NCBI GenBank assembly: GCA_040756435.1
Contig: JBFLZD010000030.1
Coordinates: 1 to 45,823 of the forward strand
Source: Spirochaetota bacterium
GTDB lineage: Bacteria > Spirochaetota > UBA4802 > UB4802
DNA: 45,823 nt
Direction of reading: 5' to 3'
The notes beneath the pieces were generated by a model that saw nothing but the letters and a program-made list of their open reading frames with translations, did no database searches and was not told the origin of the DNA. Of this stretch, positions 8,219 to 16,290 are shown one piece after another. The translations under genes were made by a program, and so were the position numbers. Each line of letters opens with the position of its first letter. Position 1 is the first letter of the stretch.

Positions 8219-9373
8219 TTAACAAACCTCAAGTGCAATAAAAGCAATATCGTCATCAATTGCGGGATTGTGATTTAAAACTGTAGTGATAATTTCCTTT
8301 GTTGCATCTGCAAGCGGAAGATGACTTGAGTTTTTAACTGCCTCCTTCAATAATTCAAACCGTAGATCTTTTTCACCCTGCATCTCAATTTCTATCAGAC
8401 CGTCGGTATATAAAAACAATCTATCGCCTTTTGTAAGAGAAATATTCCTTTGTGTAATGCTAATGTCTTTATGTATTCCTAAAATTGTACCAGAGCTTTC
8501 CAACATAGTGATAGTATCTTTGGACAACAGCACTGGATATGGATGGCCGCAACGGGCATAATGAAAGCTATACTCACCCTTTAAATTTGGAATAATCACC
8601 CCATACACAGCGGTAAAATAATACCCTGACAGCACGTCTATAAGCTCATTATTTAGATTACGTAAAAATGTATCGGGATCAATTATTCCGTCATTCCATA
8701 ATTTTTCAGTTGCATATTTTAATACTGTTGAAAATAACGCTGCCGGAACTCCATGACCGGTAATATCTGCCATGAATACACATAATTGTTCATTTATAGC
8801 TTTGAGAGTAAAGAAATCGCCACCCACATAATCATAGGGAATATACTGTGTATATATATTCAAACCCGGAAAATCAGGAACATGTTTATTGATTATAGAA
8901 TGCTGGACTCTGCGTGCATATTCCAGATCTTTATTGATAATTTCATTTCGCTTGCGCAATTCCTCTTCACTTTTACGTAATGCCTCTTCCTGCACTTTCT
9001 TTTCGGTTATATCTTCTTTTATGGCTACAAAGTGTGTTACATTTCCCTGTTCATCAACAACTGGTGCTATAACACAGTGTTCCCAAAAAAAACTGCCATC
9101 TTTGCGCTTATTGTGAAAAATGCCATCCCACACCTCACCACGCAGTATGGTGTGCCACATATTTTGATAGAATTCAAGTGGTTGAAAACCTGATTTCAAT
9201 ATGCGAGGGTTTTTGCCAATAGCTTCGGCAAACGTGTATCCTGTGATAGCCTCAAATTTTGGATTAACATATTGAATAGTACCATTTGTGTCTGTTATAA
9301 CTATGGAAGCAGGGCTTTGTTCAATTGCTCGGAGCAAAACTGCCTGATCAATGGAAGATAATACTTTTTTCAT
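8219..9373 (-). CDS. PAS-domain SpoIIE-type PP2C serine phosphatase
   Basis: The 384-residue protein has an N-terminal PAS/PAC sensor (about residues 12-124, ending in FVAIKEDITEKK), a charged coiled-coil linker (125-160) and a SpoIIE/RsbU-type PP2C phosphatase (165-384). Metal-binding motifs are visible: GGDFF at 184-188, MADITGHG at 201-208 and the terminal DDDIAFIALEV. Such enzymes dephosphorylate anti-anti-sigma (STAS) partners in partner-switching pathways; no STAS or anti-sigma gene is in the window. It has no membrane segment, so sensing is cytoplasmic. The start could also be a TTG three codons upstream (9382); neither has a strong ribosome-binding site, so I took the ATG. Confidence 0.9.
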   Translation of the reverse strand: MKKVLSSIDQAVLLRAIEQSPASIVITDTNGTIQYVNPKFEAITGYTFAEAIGKNPRILKSGFQPLEFYQNMWHTILRGEVWDGIFHNKRKDGSFFWEHCVIAPVVDEQGNVTHFVAIKEDITEKKVQEEALRKSEEELRKRNEIINKDLEYARRVQHSIINKHVPDFPGLNIYTQYIPYDYVGGDFFTLKAINEQLCVFMADITGHGVPAALFSTVLKYATEKLWNDGIIDPDTFLRNLNNELIDVLSGYYFTAVYGVIIPNLKGEYSFHYARCGHPYPVLLSKDTITMLESSGTILGIHKDISITQRNISLTKGDRLFLYTDGLIEIEMQGEKDLRFELLKEAVKNSSHLPLADATKEIITTVLNHNPAIDDDIAFIALEVC

Positions 9374-9488
9374 AGGTATCAAATTTTACCATAAATTTAC
9401 TTACTGGATACTATATCACGGTAGTTACTATAAATCATTTTTTCAATACATACCATCATTGTTTTCCTTTTAAAATTTAAAAAATATC

Positions 9489-9516
9489 TTGACCCTTTTT
9501 GTCACATCCTTATGCA
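9489..9516 (+). promoter_or_regulatory. tetR-family gene promoter with TGAC-N7-GTCA dyad
   Basis: TTGACC (9489-9494) and TATGCA (9511-9516) are 16 bases apart and place initiation at about 9523, two bases from the ATG at 9525, suggesting a leaderless or nearly leaderless mRNA. The dyad TGAC (9490-9493) and GTCA (9501-9504) overlaps the -35 box and could be the autoregulatory operator. This is inferred from sequence only. Confidence 0.4.
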
Positions 9517-9524
9517 ATGTCATC

Positions 9525-10115
9525 ATGAGAAATAATAATCGACAACAAATCCTTGATATTGCTCGCAAACTTTTCTTAGAGTTTGGTTACAATGGCATAT
9601 CCATACGTAATATTGCCAAACGGGCAAAACTGACAACAGGGGCAATATATTTCCATTTTAAAAACAAAAAGCAGATTTATAGCACCATTTGTCTGGAAGC
9701 AATTGATACTCTGCACAAACTGTTTTGTGAAGGCATGGCAGCACGTAGAACTCCTGCTCAAAAGCTTATCTCAACGTATGACTCATATCTTAAATTTTAC
9801 TATGAATACCGTGATTACTATAACATTTTAACTGAATACAAAGCTGAATACGATGATGAACCTGATCCACATAAAGATGAAATTCAAAAAAAGAATGTGG
9901 CCTTACTTGAATTGATGGCAGGTGCTTTTACCGATGGCGTAAAAAAGGGTGACTTCAAGAATTTAGACCCCAAGATGGTTGCCTTTTTTCTTTCTGCGGT
10001 TGCCGAAGGCATGCTTCAGTTTAAAAAATTAGGTGTCATGGACGCTGCTGGCATCAGCGACAAAAACTTCCGGGAGTTTATGAAGATTATCGTTGGTCAG
10101 GGCATACAAAAATAA
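9525..10115 (+). CDS. TetR/AcrR-family transcriptional regulator
   Basis: This 196-residue protein has the TetR helix-turn-helix at its N-terminus: RQQILDIARKLFLEFGYNGIS followed by IRNIAKRAKLTTGAIYFHF, with the usual YFHFKNK end of the recognition region. The remainder is a helical ligand-binding and dimerisation domain typical of regulators that respond to acyl-CoAs or small hydrophobic effectors. I chose ATG at 9525 because the upstream in-frame TTG (9489) overlaps the proposed -35 box. It converges with the SDR gene (10133), a possible target. The ligand and regulon are unknown. Confidence 0.9.
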   Translation: MRNNNRQQILDIARKLFLEFGYNGISIRNIAKRAKLTTGAIYFHFKNKKQIYSTICLEAIDTLHKLFCEGMAARRTPAQKLISTYDSYLKFYYEYRDYYNILTEYKAEYDDEPDPHKDEIQKKNVALLELMAGAFTDGVKKGDFKNLDPKMVAFFLSAVAEGMLQFKKLGVMDAAGISDKNFREFMKIIVGQGIQK

Positions 10116-10132
10116 TACCGCACCATACACCC

Positions 10133-10942
10133 TCAATTTCTAATAAATTCTTTTTTTACACTTTTCGTCATCATTGATTCATACAATCGTGGAAATAATT
10201 TTGCTATTACATAACTCAACTTTCCCACTGCTGTTAATACCAGGATTCTTTTGCGCTTTATAACCCCTTTATAAATTTCTTTTGCAACACTCTGCGGATG
10301 TGCTTCCTTTCCAACGATAGCCCTATCTGAAGTATTTATAGTTCCATTTCCAGAAAGTGCCCGTGATTGCAAATTTGTCTGTGTAAATCCAGGGCACACC
10401 ATCATCACGTGAACACCATACTCCTTTAGCTCTGAGCGCAGGCTTTCAAACAATCCGTGAAGGGCATGTTTGCTGGCACTATATCCAGTCCTTCCATATA
10501 ACGGCGCTATACCAGCAATACTTGAAATAACAACTATCACACCTTTGCGCTCAATAATACTGTTTACAGCTGCTCTGGTACAATACAGGGCACCAAAAAA
10601 ATTGACATCTATAACTTTTTTATACACTGTAGGTTTTGTATCAACAAAAAGGCAACGCTGAGTAATCCCTGCGTTGTTAACCAGTATATCAATACCACCA
10701 TATTGTTTTATTATTTTGGCGATAGTTACTGTGCATTGCTTTTCATTGGTGATGTCACACTGAAAACCAATCGCAGGTATGTTATTACTTTGCAAAATAT
10801 GAACCTGTTTCTTTAATGAGATTTTATCCACATCAAGAATTGCTATCGATGAACCGTGTAAGCCAAACTCCAGCGCTATGGCAGCACCAATGCCGCTTGC
10901 ACCGCCAGTTATAACAGTTACTTTACCCTTTAAGTCACTCAT
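10133..10942 (-). CDS. Short-chain dehydrogenase/reductase
   Basis: The 269-residue classical SDR has the cofactor motif TGGASGIG (residues 12-19), NNAG (89-92), the catalytic ISS serine (about 141) and YSASK with Tyr154 and Lys158. The acidic end of the second strand (LDVDK) favours NAD(H). The C-terminus after residue 225 is basic and hydrophobic (KRKRILVLTAVGKLSYVIAKLFPRLYE), as in SDRs associated with membrane or lipid substrates. I chose the ATG at 10942, with AAAGG six bases upstream, over an in-frame TTG at 10963. The full 12-mer word at 10719-10730 encodes VTIA. It is the last gene of the probable GltS-like unit; the substrate is unknown. Confidence 0.9.
   Translation of the reverse strand: MSDLKGKVTVITGGASGIGAAIALEFGLHGSSIAILDVDKISLKKQVHILQSNNIPAIGFQCDITNEKQCTVTIAKIIKQYGGIDILVNNAGITQRCLFVDTKPTVYKKVIDVNFFGALYCTRAAVNSIIERKGVIVVISSIAGIAPLYGRTGYSASKHALHGLFESLRSELKEYGVHVMMVCPGFTQTNLQSRALSGNGTINTSDRAIVGKEAHPQSVAKEIYKGVIKRKRILVLTAVGKLSYVIAKLFPRLYESMMTKSVKKEFIRN
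10719..10730 (+). repeat. Full-length GCGATAGTTACT word inside the SDR gene
   Basis: One of eight full 12-mers, followed by G. On the coding strand it reads ACT-ATC-GC, giving Val-Thr-Ile-Ala. Confidence 0.7.
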
Positions 10943-10996
10943 AACAAACCTTTTTCTTTTCAATAATAACTATCGCACACGATACTATCATATACG

Positions 10997-12001
10997 CTAC
11001 AACATTTTGTAAGCATTGGTTTTATACACGTCATCAAGTATTTGCAACGGAGCTTCACGTTCCCACAATAGTAACGTCCGATTTTTTACAGGTCCTTTTT
11101 CAACGGGATTTTGACCATTCATACAAGCTTTTATAGCGTTTTTACATTGTGTAATCAATGCTTCAGCACTTTCCATGCTCTGTACATTGTTCATTGACTT
11201 TGATATTACTTTCACAACATAGTCCTTAAAACGCGGCACAGCAAAAAGCTCATCCATATCCAGACCATACATGTGCGCAATAAAACGATATGCATTTTCC
11301 ACTTCCTCACGATCATCTTCAGATTGTGTCAATAGCCAACCTGCTATCGCATTGCAAAGAAGTGTTATGCTTGTATTTAATAATGTCGTGTCCCACAAAT
11401 TTTGATACAACGCAATTTCGCTTTCAAGATTTGCATGATATTCTAATTCGGCTATTGACAGTGCTTTTGGGATTTTTTCATTCATCTTTTCATAGTAGTT
11501 AACCATGACAGGGACTGAATGACTTTGGGCTTCCTCATTTTTCCCTTCTAATTGCTCTAGATACTGAATTGCACTCAACTGTATAAAAATTCTTTCGTCT
11601 GCCATTGTGCATAAAAACGTTAGGGCATTATCAGATTGTTTCTCAATTTCAAAAATGCGCTCATATACTGAACGTGTTTTCTTCATATTTAAAGGAAGCT
11701 GTTCATACGCAATGTGATAGGCACTAGCAGCCTGAGCTACAGAAGGGATTGTTGCAAGAGCAGCATCTTGTTTTTCCTGGGCAAGATCAACAAGCAAAGC
11801 ACTCAAATCAGCCATTGATGTAGTAACTTCTTTATCCGAATAAAAAGTCATTGCATCTTTTAGCAATTCAGCTTTCTTGCAAAGCTTTTCATATATAGCA
11901 AATGCTTTCATAAGTTTAGCATGTGACTCACCTACCTTTTGCTTGTATGCCATAAGAGCCTCGTGATACCCTGATAGCATTTGTTTAATGGTATCATCCA
12001 T
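10997..12001 (-). CDS. Helical protein of unknown function (downstream member of a pair)
   Basis: This 334-residue protein is not recognised. It is predicted from composition to be almost entirely alpha-helical, cytoplasmic and coiled-coil prone (residues 1-60 and 130-200), with no signal or membrane segment. Its ATG shares one base with the stop codon of the preceding gene (TAATG at 12003-11999), so translation is coupled and the two products probably act together. Both are repeatedly amphipathic and rich in Glu, Lys, Ala and Leu. They follow a GltS-like symporter gene on the same strand, but a functional link to transport is speculative. Confidence 0.6.
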   Translation of the reverse strand: MDDTIKQMLSGYHEALMAYKQKVGESHAKLMKAFAIYEKLCKKAELLKDAMTFYSDKEVTTSMADLSALLVDLAQEKQDAALATIPSVAQAASAYHIAYEQLPLNMKKTRSVYERIFEIEKQSDNALTFLCTMADERIFIQLSAIQYLEQLEGKNEEAQSHSVPVMVNYYEKMNEKIPKALSIAELEYHANLESEIALYQNLWDTTLLNTSITLLCNAIAGWLLTQSEDDREEVENAYRFIAHMYGLDMDELFAVPRFKDYVVKVISKSMNNVQSMESAEALITQCKNAIKACMNGQNPVEKGPVKNRTLLLWEREAPLQILDDVYKTNAYKML

Positions 12002-12609
12002 TATTGCAACCCCTCTCTAAGCCAAGAAATAATCAAGGAAAGTCTTTCATTATCAAACGGAATAACCCAGCGATATGGTTTATACATCAAGATTTTATCA
12101 ACAGTGATTTCAGGATCACATTGTTGCAGTTGCTTCCAGATTGCTACAATTTCAGCTTTTCTTTTCTGTTTTCTGCTGTTACAAGATATGTGGTATTCCA
12201 CACATTGAGTAATAAGTTTTACTATTAACCCTAACGCTGTGTGAGTATTTTGTATAAGCACATCAGCATTTTCTTTAGTTTTTGAAATAGTAGCATACAG
12301 CTGTGTATGGTCCGATGTCGCCTGTACTGCATCAATTATTATTTGTAGAGCTTTCACACCCTCATCATCACCAAAAAGCATTTTAATGCGTTTCAAAGAT
12401 TCATATCTGTCTAATTGTTCAGCTTTAGCAATTAAAAACATGTCACCGATTGCTTCAGCAACTTTTCCATAATCATTATCCAGTATTGTATCCAATTTTT
12501 CTAAATATGCTAAATATACAGCTATCTGGTTTTTGTTTAATTCCTGATTAGTCTTGCATTCTTTAAGCCGCGCCTTTAAATAGCGTTGTAATTCTTCAAC
12601 TATATTCAT
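12001..12609 (-). CDS. Helical protein of unknown function (upstream member of a pair)
   Basis: This 202-residue protein is not recognised. It looks mainly alpha-helical and cytoplasmic, with a Lys/Glu-rich N-terminus (EELQRYLKARLKECKTNQEL), a central helix region and a Trp/Arg-containing C-terminal segment (YKPYRWVIPFDNERLSLIISW). It starts eight bases after the symporter stop codon and overlaps the next gene by one base, so it is a middle gene of one transcript. Shared helical character with its neighbour suggests a complex, which is inference. Confidence 0.6.
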   Translation of the reverse strand: MNIVEELQRYLKARLKECKTNQELNKNQIAVYLAYLEKLDTILDNDYGKVAEAIGDMFLIAKAEQLDRYESLKRIKMLFGDDEGVKALQIIIDAVQATSDHTQLYATISKTKENADVLIQNTHTALGLIVKLITQCVEYHISCNSRKQKRKAEIVAIWKQLQQCDPEITVDKILMYKPYRWVIPFDNERLSLIISWLREGLQ

Positions 12610-12617
12610 AAACTTAC

Positions 12618-13985
12618 TTATGTATTATTCTTTTTTAATATAAAAAAACGCTGTATCTCAGTTATAGCGATAGCAACAACAAACATACCCACAAACACAA
12701 GTATTGTTTTAGCTAAACTCCATGCCCACAATACCGGTGCACTAACCCACAGCATCCCTAAAATAATATATGGCGATGCAAACATAAGCATGACTCCTGT
12801 TTCAAGCGCCACAGTGGTTTTAAATTCAGGATCAACTATACGTAAAAGCAATAATCCAGATGACACAGTGCCGGTTACCGTTCCGTAAATAGCAAGCATG
12901 CGCTCTAATCTAAAATTCCACAGTCTATTGCCATAATATACACAGAATAAGGTTGTTAGCACACCACCTGTAATACTAATGACAAGAATAGGAATAATGT
13001 ATTGCCACACAACCACAACCTGAATTGCCATGATGGTTGCAACTAAAAGATAATCCACCGCAAAGCCTGTTATACGCCGCTGAATACCGGGATCAATGAG
13101 ATATAATCCTCCAAGCTTTGAAATGATGAGCCTCACAACAAATGCAATGACAAGGCCTATGAAGAAGAAAAACCCCCAGAGCATCTGACCCATTTCGGGG
13201 CTTAATCTACTGCTAATAGCATATACAATAGCATAGGTAATCATATACACCAACCCCATCAAACTTGCCTGGAATGCCATTGCATCGACATTTGAAGAAT
13301 GTGTGGTAAGCTCACCAGCTATCTCTTTTTCACTCTGTGGTTGTATAATTCCTTTACGTATTTCATCAGATAATTCTTTTGGAGTATGTACTGCCATACC
13401 CTTGCGTATACCCCAGTTTGCTAAAGGCACTCCAACAAAAAACGCAAACAAAAATCCAGCCACTGCAAAGGTAAGCCCTAACGTTGCGGAATGTGCAAAG
13501 CCTAAATTTTCCCACACCTTGCCTACCGATAATGCTTGCCCTGGTCCTTCAGTAAATCCTAATGGGGTAAAAAAGCCAAAAGCAGGGAAAAGATTGAATC
13601 CAATAGAATTTAAAAGCATAACACACAATCCACCAGCAATTGCCTGTATTGCAAATGATATACCTTCCATATTTGCCATCCATAGTGATCCCTGCAAAAC
13701 TTCGCCAGCACGCTTCAAATCTGCTTTTTCTTTATTGTACGTTAGTCCTATTGAAATAAATGAAATGTTAAATAGATGGAAAGCTAAAGTCTCCAGAATA
13801 TCGGCAGGAAGATGTATAATTTCATAACTTCGCAAAACAAGCCCAATTGCCCCACCAATAAGGCAGCTTGGAATAAGAAACCTTTGAAATGCTTTTAACT
13901 TTGCACGCAGAATAATGCCTAAAAGCAGCATTATGGACATCCAACCAAATGCAAGCATTGCGTCAAATGTAAATGGCAGTTTCAT
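12618..13985 (-). CDS. GltS-like sodium:glutamate-type symporter
   Basis: This 455-residue inner-membrane protein has about 10-12 hydrophobic segments in two halves, each with a Gly-rich loop: FGFFTPLGFTEGPGQALSVG in the first and YGTVTGTVSSGLLLLRIVDPEF in the second. These match the re-entrant loops of the glutamate:sodium symporter (ESS/GltS) family. It is longer than E. coli GltS (401 residues), mostly through a polar insert of about 40 residues after the first half (HTPKELSDEIRKGIIQP region). The substrate may not be glutamate. I chose ATG 13985, with GGGGG seven bases upstream, over ATG 13997. A strong promoter lies at 14051-14080, and it heads a likely four-gene unit. Confidence 0.78.
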   Translation of the reverse strand: MKLPFTFDAMLAFGWMSIMLLLGIILRAKLKAFQRFLIPSCLIGGAIGLVLRSYEIIHLPADILETLAFHLFNISFISIGLTYNKEKADLKRAGEVLQGSLWMANMEGISFAIQAIAGGLCVMLLNSIGFNLFPAFGFFTPLGFTEGPGQALSVGKVWENLGFAHSATLGLTFAVAGFLFAFFVGVPLANWGIRKGMAVHTPKELSDEIRKGIIQPQSEKEIAGELTTHSSNVDAMAFQASLMGLVYMITYAIVYAISSRLSPEMGQMLWGFFFFIGLVIAFVVRLIISKLGGLYLIDPGIQRRITGFAVDYLLVATIMAIQVVVVWQYIIPILVISITGGVLTTLFCVYYGNRLWNFRLERMLAIYGTVTGTVSSGLLLLRIVDPEFKTTVALETGVMLMFASPYIILGMLWVSAPVLWAWSLAKTILVFVGMFVVAIAITEIQRFFILKKNNT

Positions 13986-14287
13986 GGCATCCCCCATTTT
14001 TATAATGTATGTTTTTATCTATAGGCTCTGACCCCCTTGTTTCCTTAAATAGTATAAAATCATATTTAAAACGATGTCAATTAATAATTTATTTTTAATT
14101 CAATGCAAAAAGTAATTTCCAGCGTAAAACACTTTGTCATCCATATCAGAGCTTTCTTTGGCTACACTAAAAAACAAAAATCACAATCATAGACTGCTTT
14201 ACAAAGATTTAAAAAAAATGTTTGCATTAACCATGTCTTCTCAATACATTCAATAAACACCATACATAATATTATCTGGAGGTAGTC
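13986..14287. other. Divergent intergenic region upstream of symporter and cyclase genes
   Basis: This 302-base AT-rich gap holds the symporter promoter (14051-14080) and a weaker plus-strand candidate for the cyclase-family gene, TTGCAT (14222-14227) and TACATT (14245-14250) at 17-base spacing. No coding potential or RNA gene was seen. Confidence 0.5.
14051..14080 (-). promoter_or_regulatory. Sigma70-type promoter of the GltS-like unit
   Basis: On the minus strand a perfect TTGACA (14080-14075) is followed after 18 bases by TATACT (14056-14051), five of six matches. Predicted initiation near 14044 gives a leader of about 60 bases before the ATG at 13985. This is the best promoter match in the window. 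Confidence 0.65.
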
Positions 14288-15046
14288 ATGAAAATTATTG
14301 ATCTTTCATCAATCATTGAACCTTCACCACCCCAAACTCCCGATTTTTTAAAGATTGATGTACAGTATCACTCCCATGCTGATGGAGCAAAACAGGTGGA
14401 AGCACTTCTAAAAGTACCAGCACACCTTATGCGCAATGGCGAAGGCTGGGCAACCGAGACCATTACCCGCTTAGGCACACACGATAGCACCCATGTTGAT
14501 GCGCCCTGGCATTATAACACTACCATTGGAGGCAAACCTGCACCAACTATTGATGAGTTGCCACTGGAATGGTTTTTTGGCAATGGTGTAAAATTAGATA
14601 TGACAAATAAACCCGAAGGCAATCCTGTCACGCCTGAAGACATTGAAAAAGAATTACAGCGTATCAACTATTCCATAAAACCTAATGATATAGTCCTGAT
14701 ACAAACGGGAATGGATAAGTATTATGGACAACCCGATTACATCTTCCGTGGTTGCGGCGTTACGTATGAAGCAACGGTGATGTTATACAATTTTGGTGTT
14801 CGCGTTATGGGGATTGATGCGTGGGGCTGGGATATGCCGCTTAATCTACAGGCACAGAAGGCACTTGAAGCAAATAAACCTGGCATATTCTGGGCAGCAC
14901 ACCAGGCCAATCTTGTCTACTCCCACATGGAACGGCTTGTCAATTTAGACAAAGTGCCTTCAACAGGATTCAAGGTTGCCTGTTTTCCACTAAAGATTAA
15001 ACGGGCAAGTGCCGCACCAGCACGAGTAGTTGCCATCATTGAATAA
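14288..15046 (+). CDS. Cyclase-family metal hydrolase (kynurenine formamidase-like)
   Basis: This 252-residue protein belongs to the cyclase/KynB-like family. The metal site is visible as LGTHDSTHVDAPWH (residues 62-75), with His65, His69, Asp71 and His75 as likely ligands, and a later HxxxE-like AAHQANLVYSHMERL segment. The family includes N-formylkynurenine formamidase and isatin hydrolase, but no tryptophan-catabolic genes are nearby, so the substrate is open. It is cytoplasmic. GGAGGTAG lies just before the ATG. It is longer than typical KynB (about 210 residues), which fits the wider cyclase family. Confidence 0.85.
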   Translation: MKIIDLSSIIEPSPPQTPDFLKIDVQYHSHADGAKQVEALLKVPAHLMRNGEGWATETITRLGTHDSTHVDAPWHYNTTIGGKPAPTIDELPLEWFFGNGVKLDMTNKPEGNPVTPEDIEKELQRINYSIKPNDIVLIQTGMDKYYGQPDYIFRGCGVTYEATVMLYNFGVRVMGIDAWGWDMPLNLQAQKALEANKPGIFWAAHQANLVYSHMERLVNLDKVPSTGFKVACFPLKIKRASAAPARVVAIIE

Positions 15047-15055
15047 CTACCCTCA

Positions 15056-15856
15056 TTAAGGTACAACACATATTCTGAAGGTATAAAACGGGCTTCGTGC
15101 GGTGGGGCAACGTCTGAAGCGGTACTCACGTGCTCTCTGTAAAGGCTGGCTAAAATATGAGCCACCACGAAGAACTTTATAGGTAGTCCCATATTCTTTA
15201 TGTGGCAGGCAACCAGGATACCCATAAAAGTAACTATCGGTCCACTCCCAAACAGTACCAGGTAACACCTTGCGTTGTTTTGTAAGTTCAATAAGGCTTT
15301 GGCAGTAGTCAGCAAGCAGTACATTTTTATTGGGCGATAGTTCCTGAAACTGTTCTACACCGGGTATACCAACCTTTATTGCAAAAGCCTCCCACATAAA
15401 CTCCGTGGGCAGTATAATCTTTCCTCCCGTCTTTTGTGATAGATACTCACAGTATGCCTGCGCATCATTGCAGCTTACCTGTAGCACACACATTGACTGT
15501 GCGTGTTTACGATACAGCGTATCAAGCTCATCAATGCCAAAAGGCTTTTGCCACCACAGGCCTTGCTTTTTTGTCCAGCCGTTTTCCCATGTCCACGACC
15601 AGCCATCTTTTTGTGCCTGGGTAACAAAACCTGTTTCCTTAATAAACTCTTCAAATTCATTGACTGTCACATAGCGGTTTGCTATGGAAAACTGTTGTAA
15701 TGTTACCGTGTGTTGTGGATATGAATGGTACAGGTATTCAGGTTTTATGTCAGGTGGCAAATGCGGTATAATAGATGTTATAGTTTTAAGAGTAAGGCCT
15801 ATAGTATAATTTCCCTCTTTTATTGTAGTAAAGTTATCTCTATTATTGATAACCAT
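15056..15856 (-). CDS. FGE/SUMF1-domain protein lacking the catalytic cysteine pair
   Basis: This 266-residue protein has the formylglycine-generating-enzyme fold: RYVTVNEFEEFIKETG (residues 61-76), the CNDAQAYCEYLSQKTGGKIILPTEFMWE core (129-156), GTVWEWTDSYF (200-210), LRGGSYF (229-235) and a terminal YTFRICVVP. In true FGEs two cysteines lie just before the R(V/P)xARS motif; here that stretch reads REYRFRRCPTARSP with a single Cys at a different position, so oxidation of a sulfatase cysteine is unlikely. No sulfatase gene is in the window. Other SUMF1-fold proteins act as binding modules or in ergothioneine- or pyoverdine-type oxidations. The start follows AAGGA. The function is unknown. 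Confidence 0.78.
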   Translation of the reverse strand: MVINNRDNFTTIKEGNYTIGLTLKTITSIIPHLPPDIKPEYLYHSYPQHTVTLQQFSIANRYVTVNEFEEFIKETGFVTQAQKDGWSWTWENGWTKKQGLWWQKPFGIDELDTLYRKHAQSMCVLQVSCNDAQAYCEYLSQKTGGKIILPTEFMWEAFAIKVGIPGVEQFQELSPNKNVLLADYCQSLIELTKQRKVLPGTVWEWTDSYFYGYPGCLPHKEYGTTYKVLRGGSYFSQPLQRAREYRFRRCPTARSPFYTFRICVVP

Positions 15857-15895
15857 CAGTAATAATTCCTTAAAAAAATTTCATAATGTAAATAA

Positions 15896-15917
15896 GAGGC
15901 GTCTCAAAAGACACCTC
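15896..15917 (-). terminator. Possible intrinsic terminator after ispG
   Basis: Read on the minus strand, GAGGTGTC and GACGCCTC form an 8-bp stem with one G.U pair and a 6-base loop, followed by TTATTTA. It would end the long rpsB-ispG transcript before the FGE-like gene. It coincides with the left end of the MITE-like element, so the element may supply the terminator. Confidence 0.4.
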
Positions 15918-16097
15918 TTTATTATTAATTTGCCCTTATGTCATTGCGAGGAACAAAGTGACGAAGCAATCCCATAGTTGCGAGCGCCGTAGGCGCATGG
16001 CAATCTCATCTTCTGTGGCATTGAGATTGCTTTTCTACGTTCGCAATGACTTTGCACCAGCGTTATTCCGAACTCCCGGTTTGTTTTGAGACACCCC
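15896..16097. mobile_element. MITE-like palindromic element with 14-bp terminal inverted repeats
   Basis: The left end GAGGCGTCTCAAAA (15896-15909) and right end TTTTGAGACACCCC (16084-16097) are inverted repeats matching at 12 of 14 positions. Inside is a second inverted pair, GTCATTGCGAGG... (from 15940) against ...TTCGCAATGAC (ending at 16050), plus a smaller GCGCCGTAGGCGC palindrome. There is no reading frame for a transposase. No clear target duplication is visible. This looks like a non-autonomous element or a composite of dispersed repeats. Confidence 0.55.
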
Positions 16098-16290
16098 TAT
16101 ATTATATTCAAATTTCCATATTTAGGAAAAATTAATAGATAACCATAAACTATTGTACTGATTTAAAGATAAGCAGAATCCAAATCCCACTCAAAGGATT
16201 ATTTAAAATGTATTACCTGATGTGTTTAAAACGATTTTTCATCACACAGTATATGGTAATACCAATTTTACTATCACCCTGTACATCATA

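Noticed and set aside
13303-13827. A 174-residue open frame antisense to the GltS-like symporter
   Set aside because: Composition (Pro/Ser/Lys-rich) is that of the complement of a membrane protein gene; no ribosome-binding site or domain.
15056-15856. Assignment as a true formylglycine-generating enzyme
   Set aside because: The active-site cysteines are not at the expected positions and no sulfatase is nearby.
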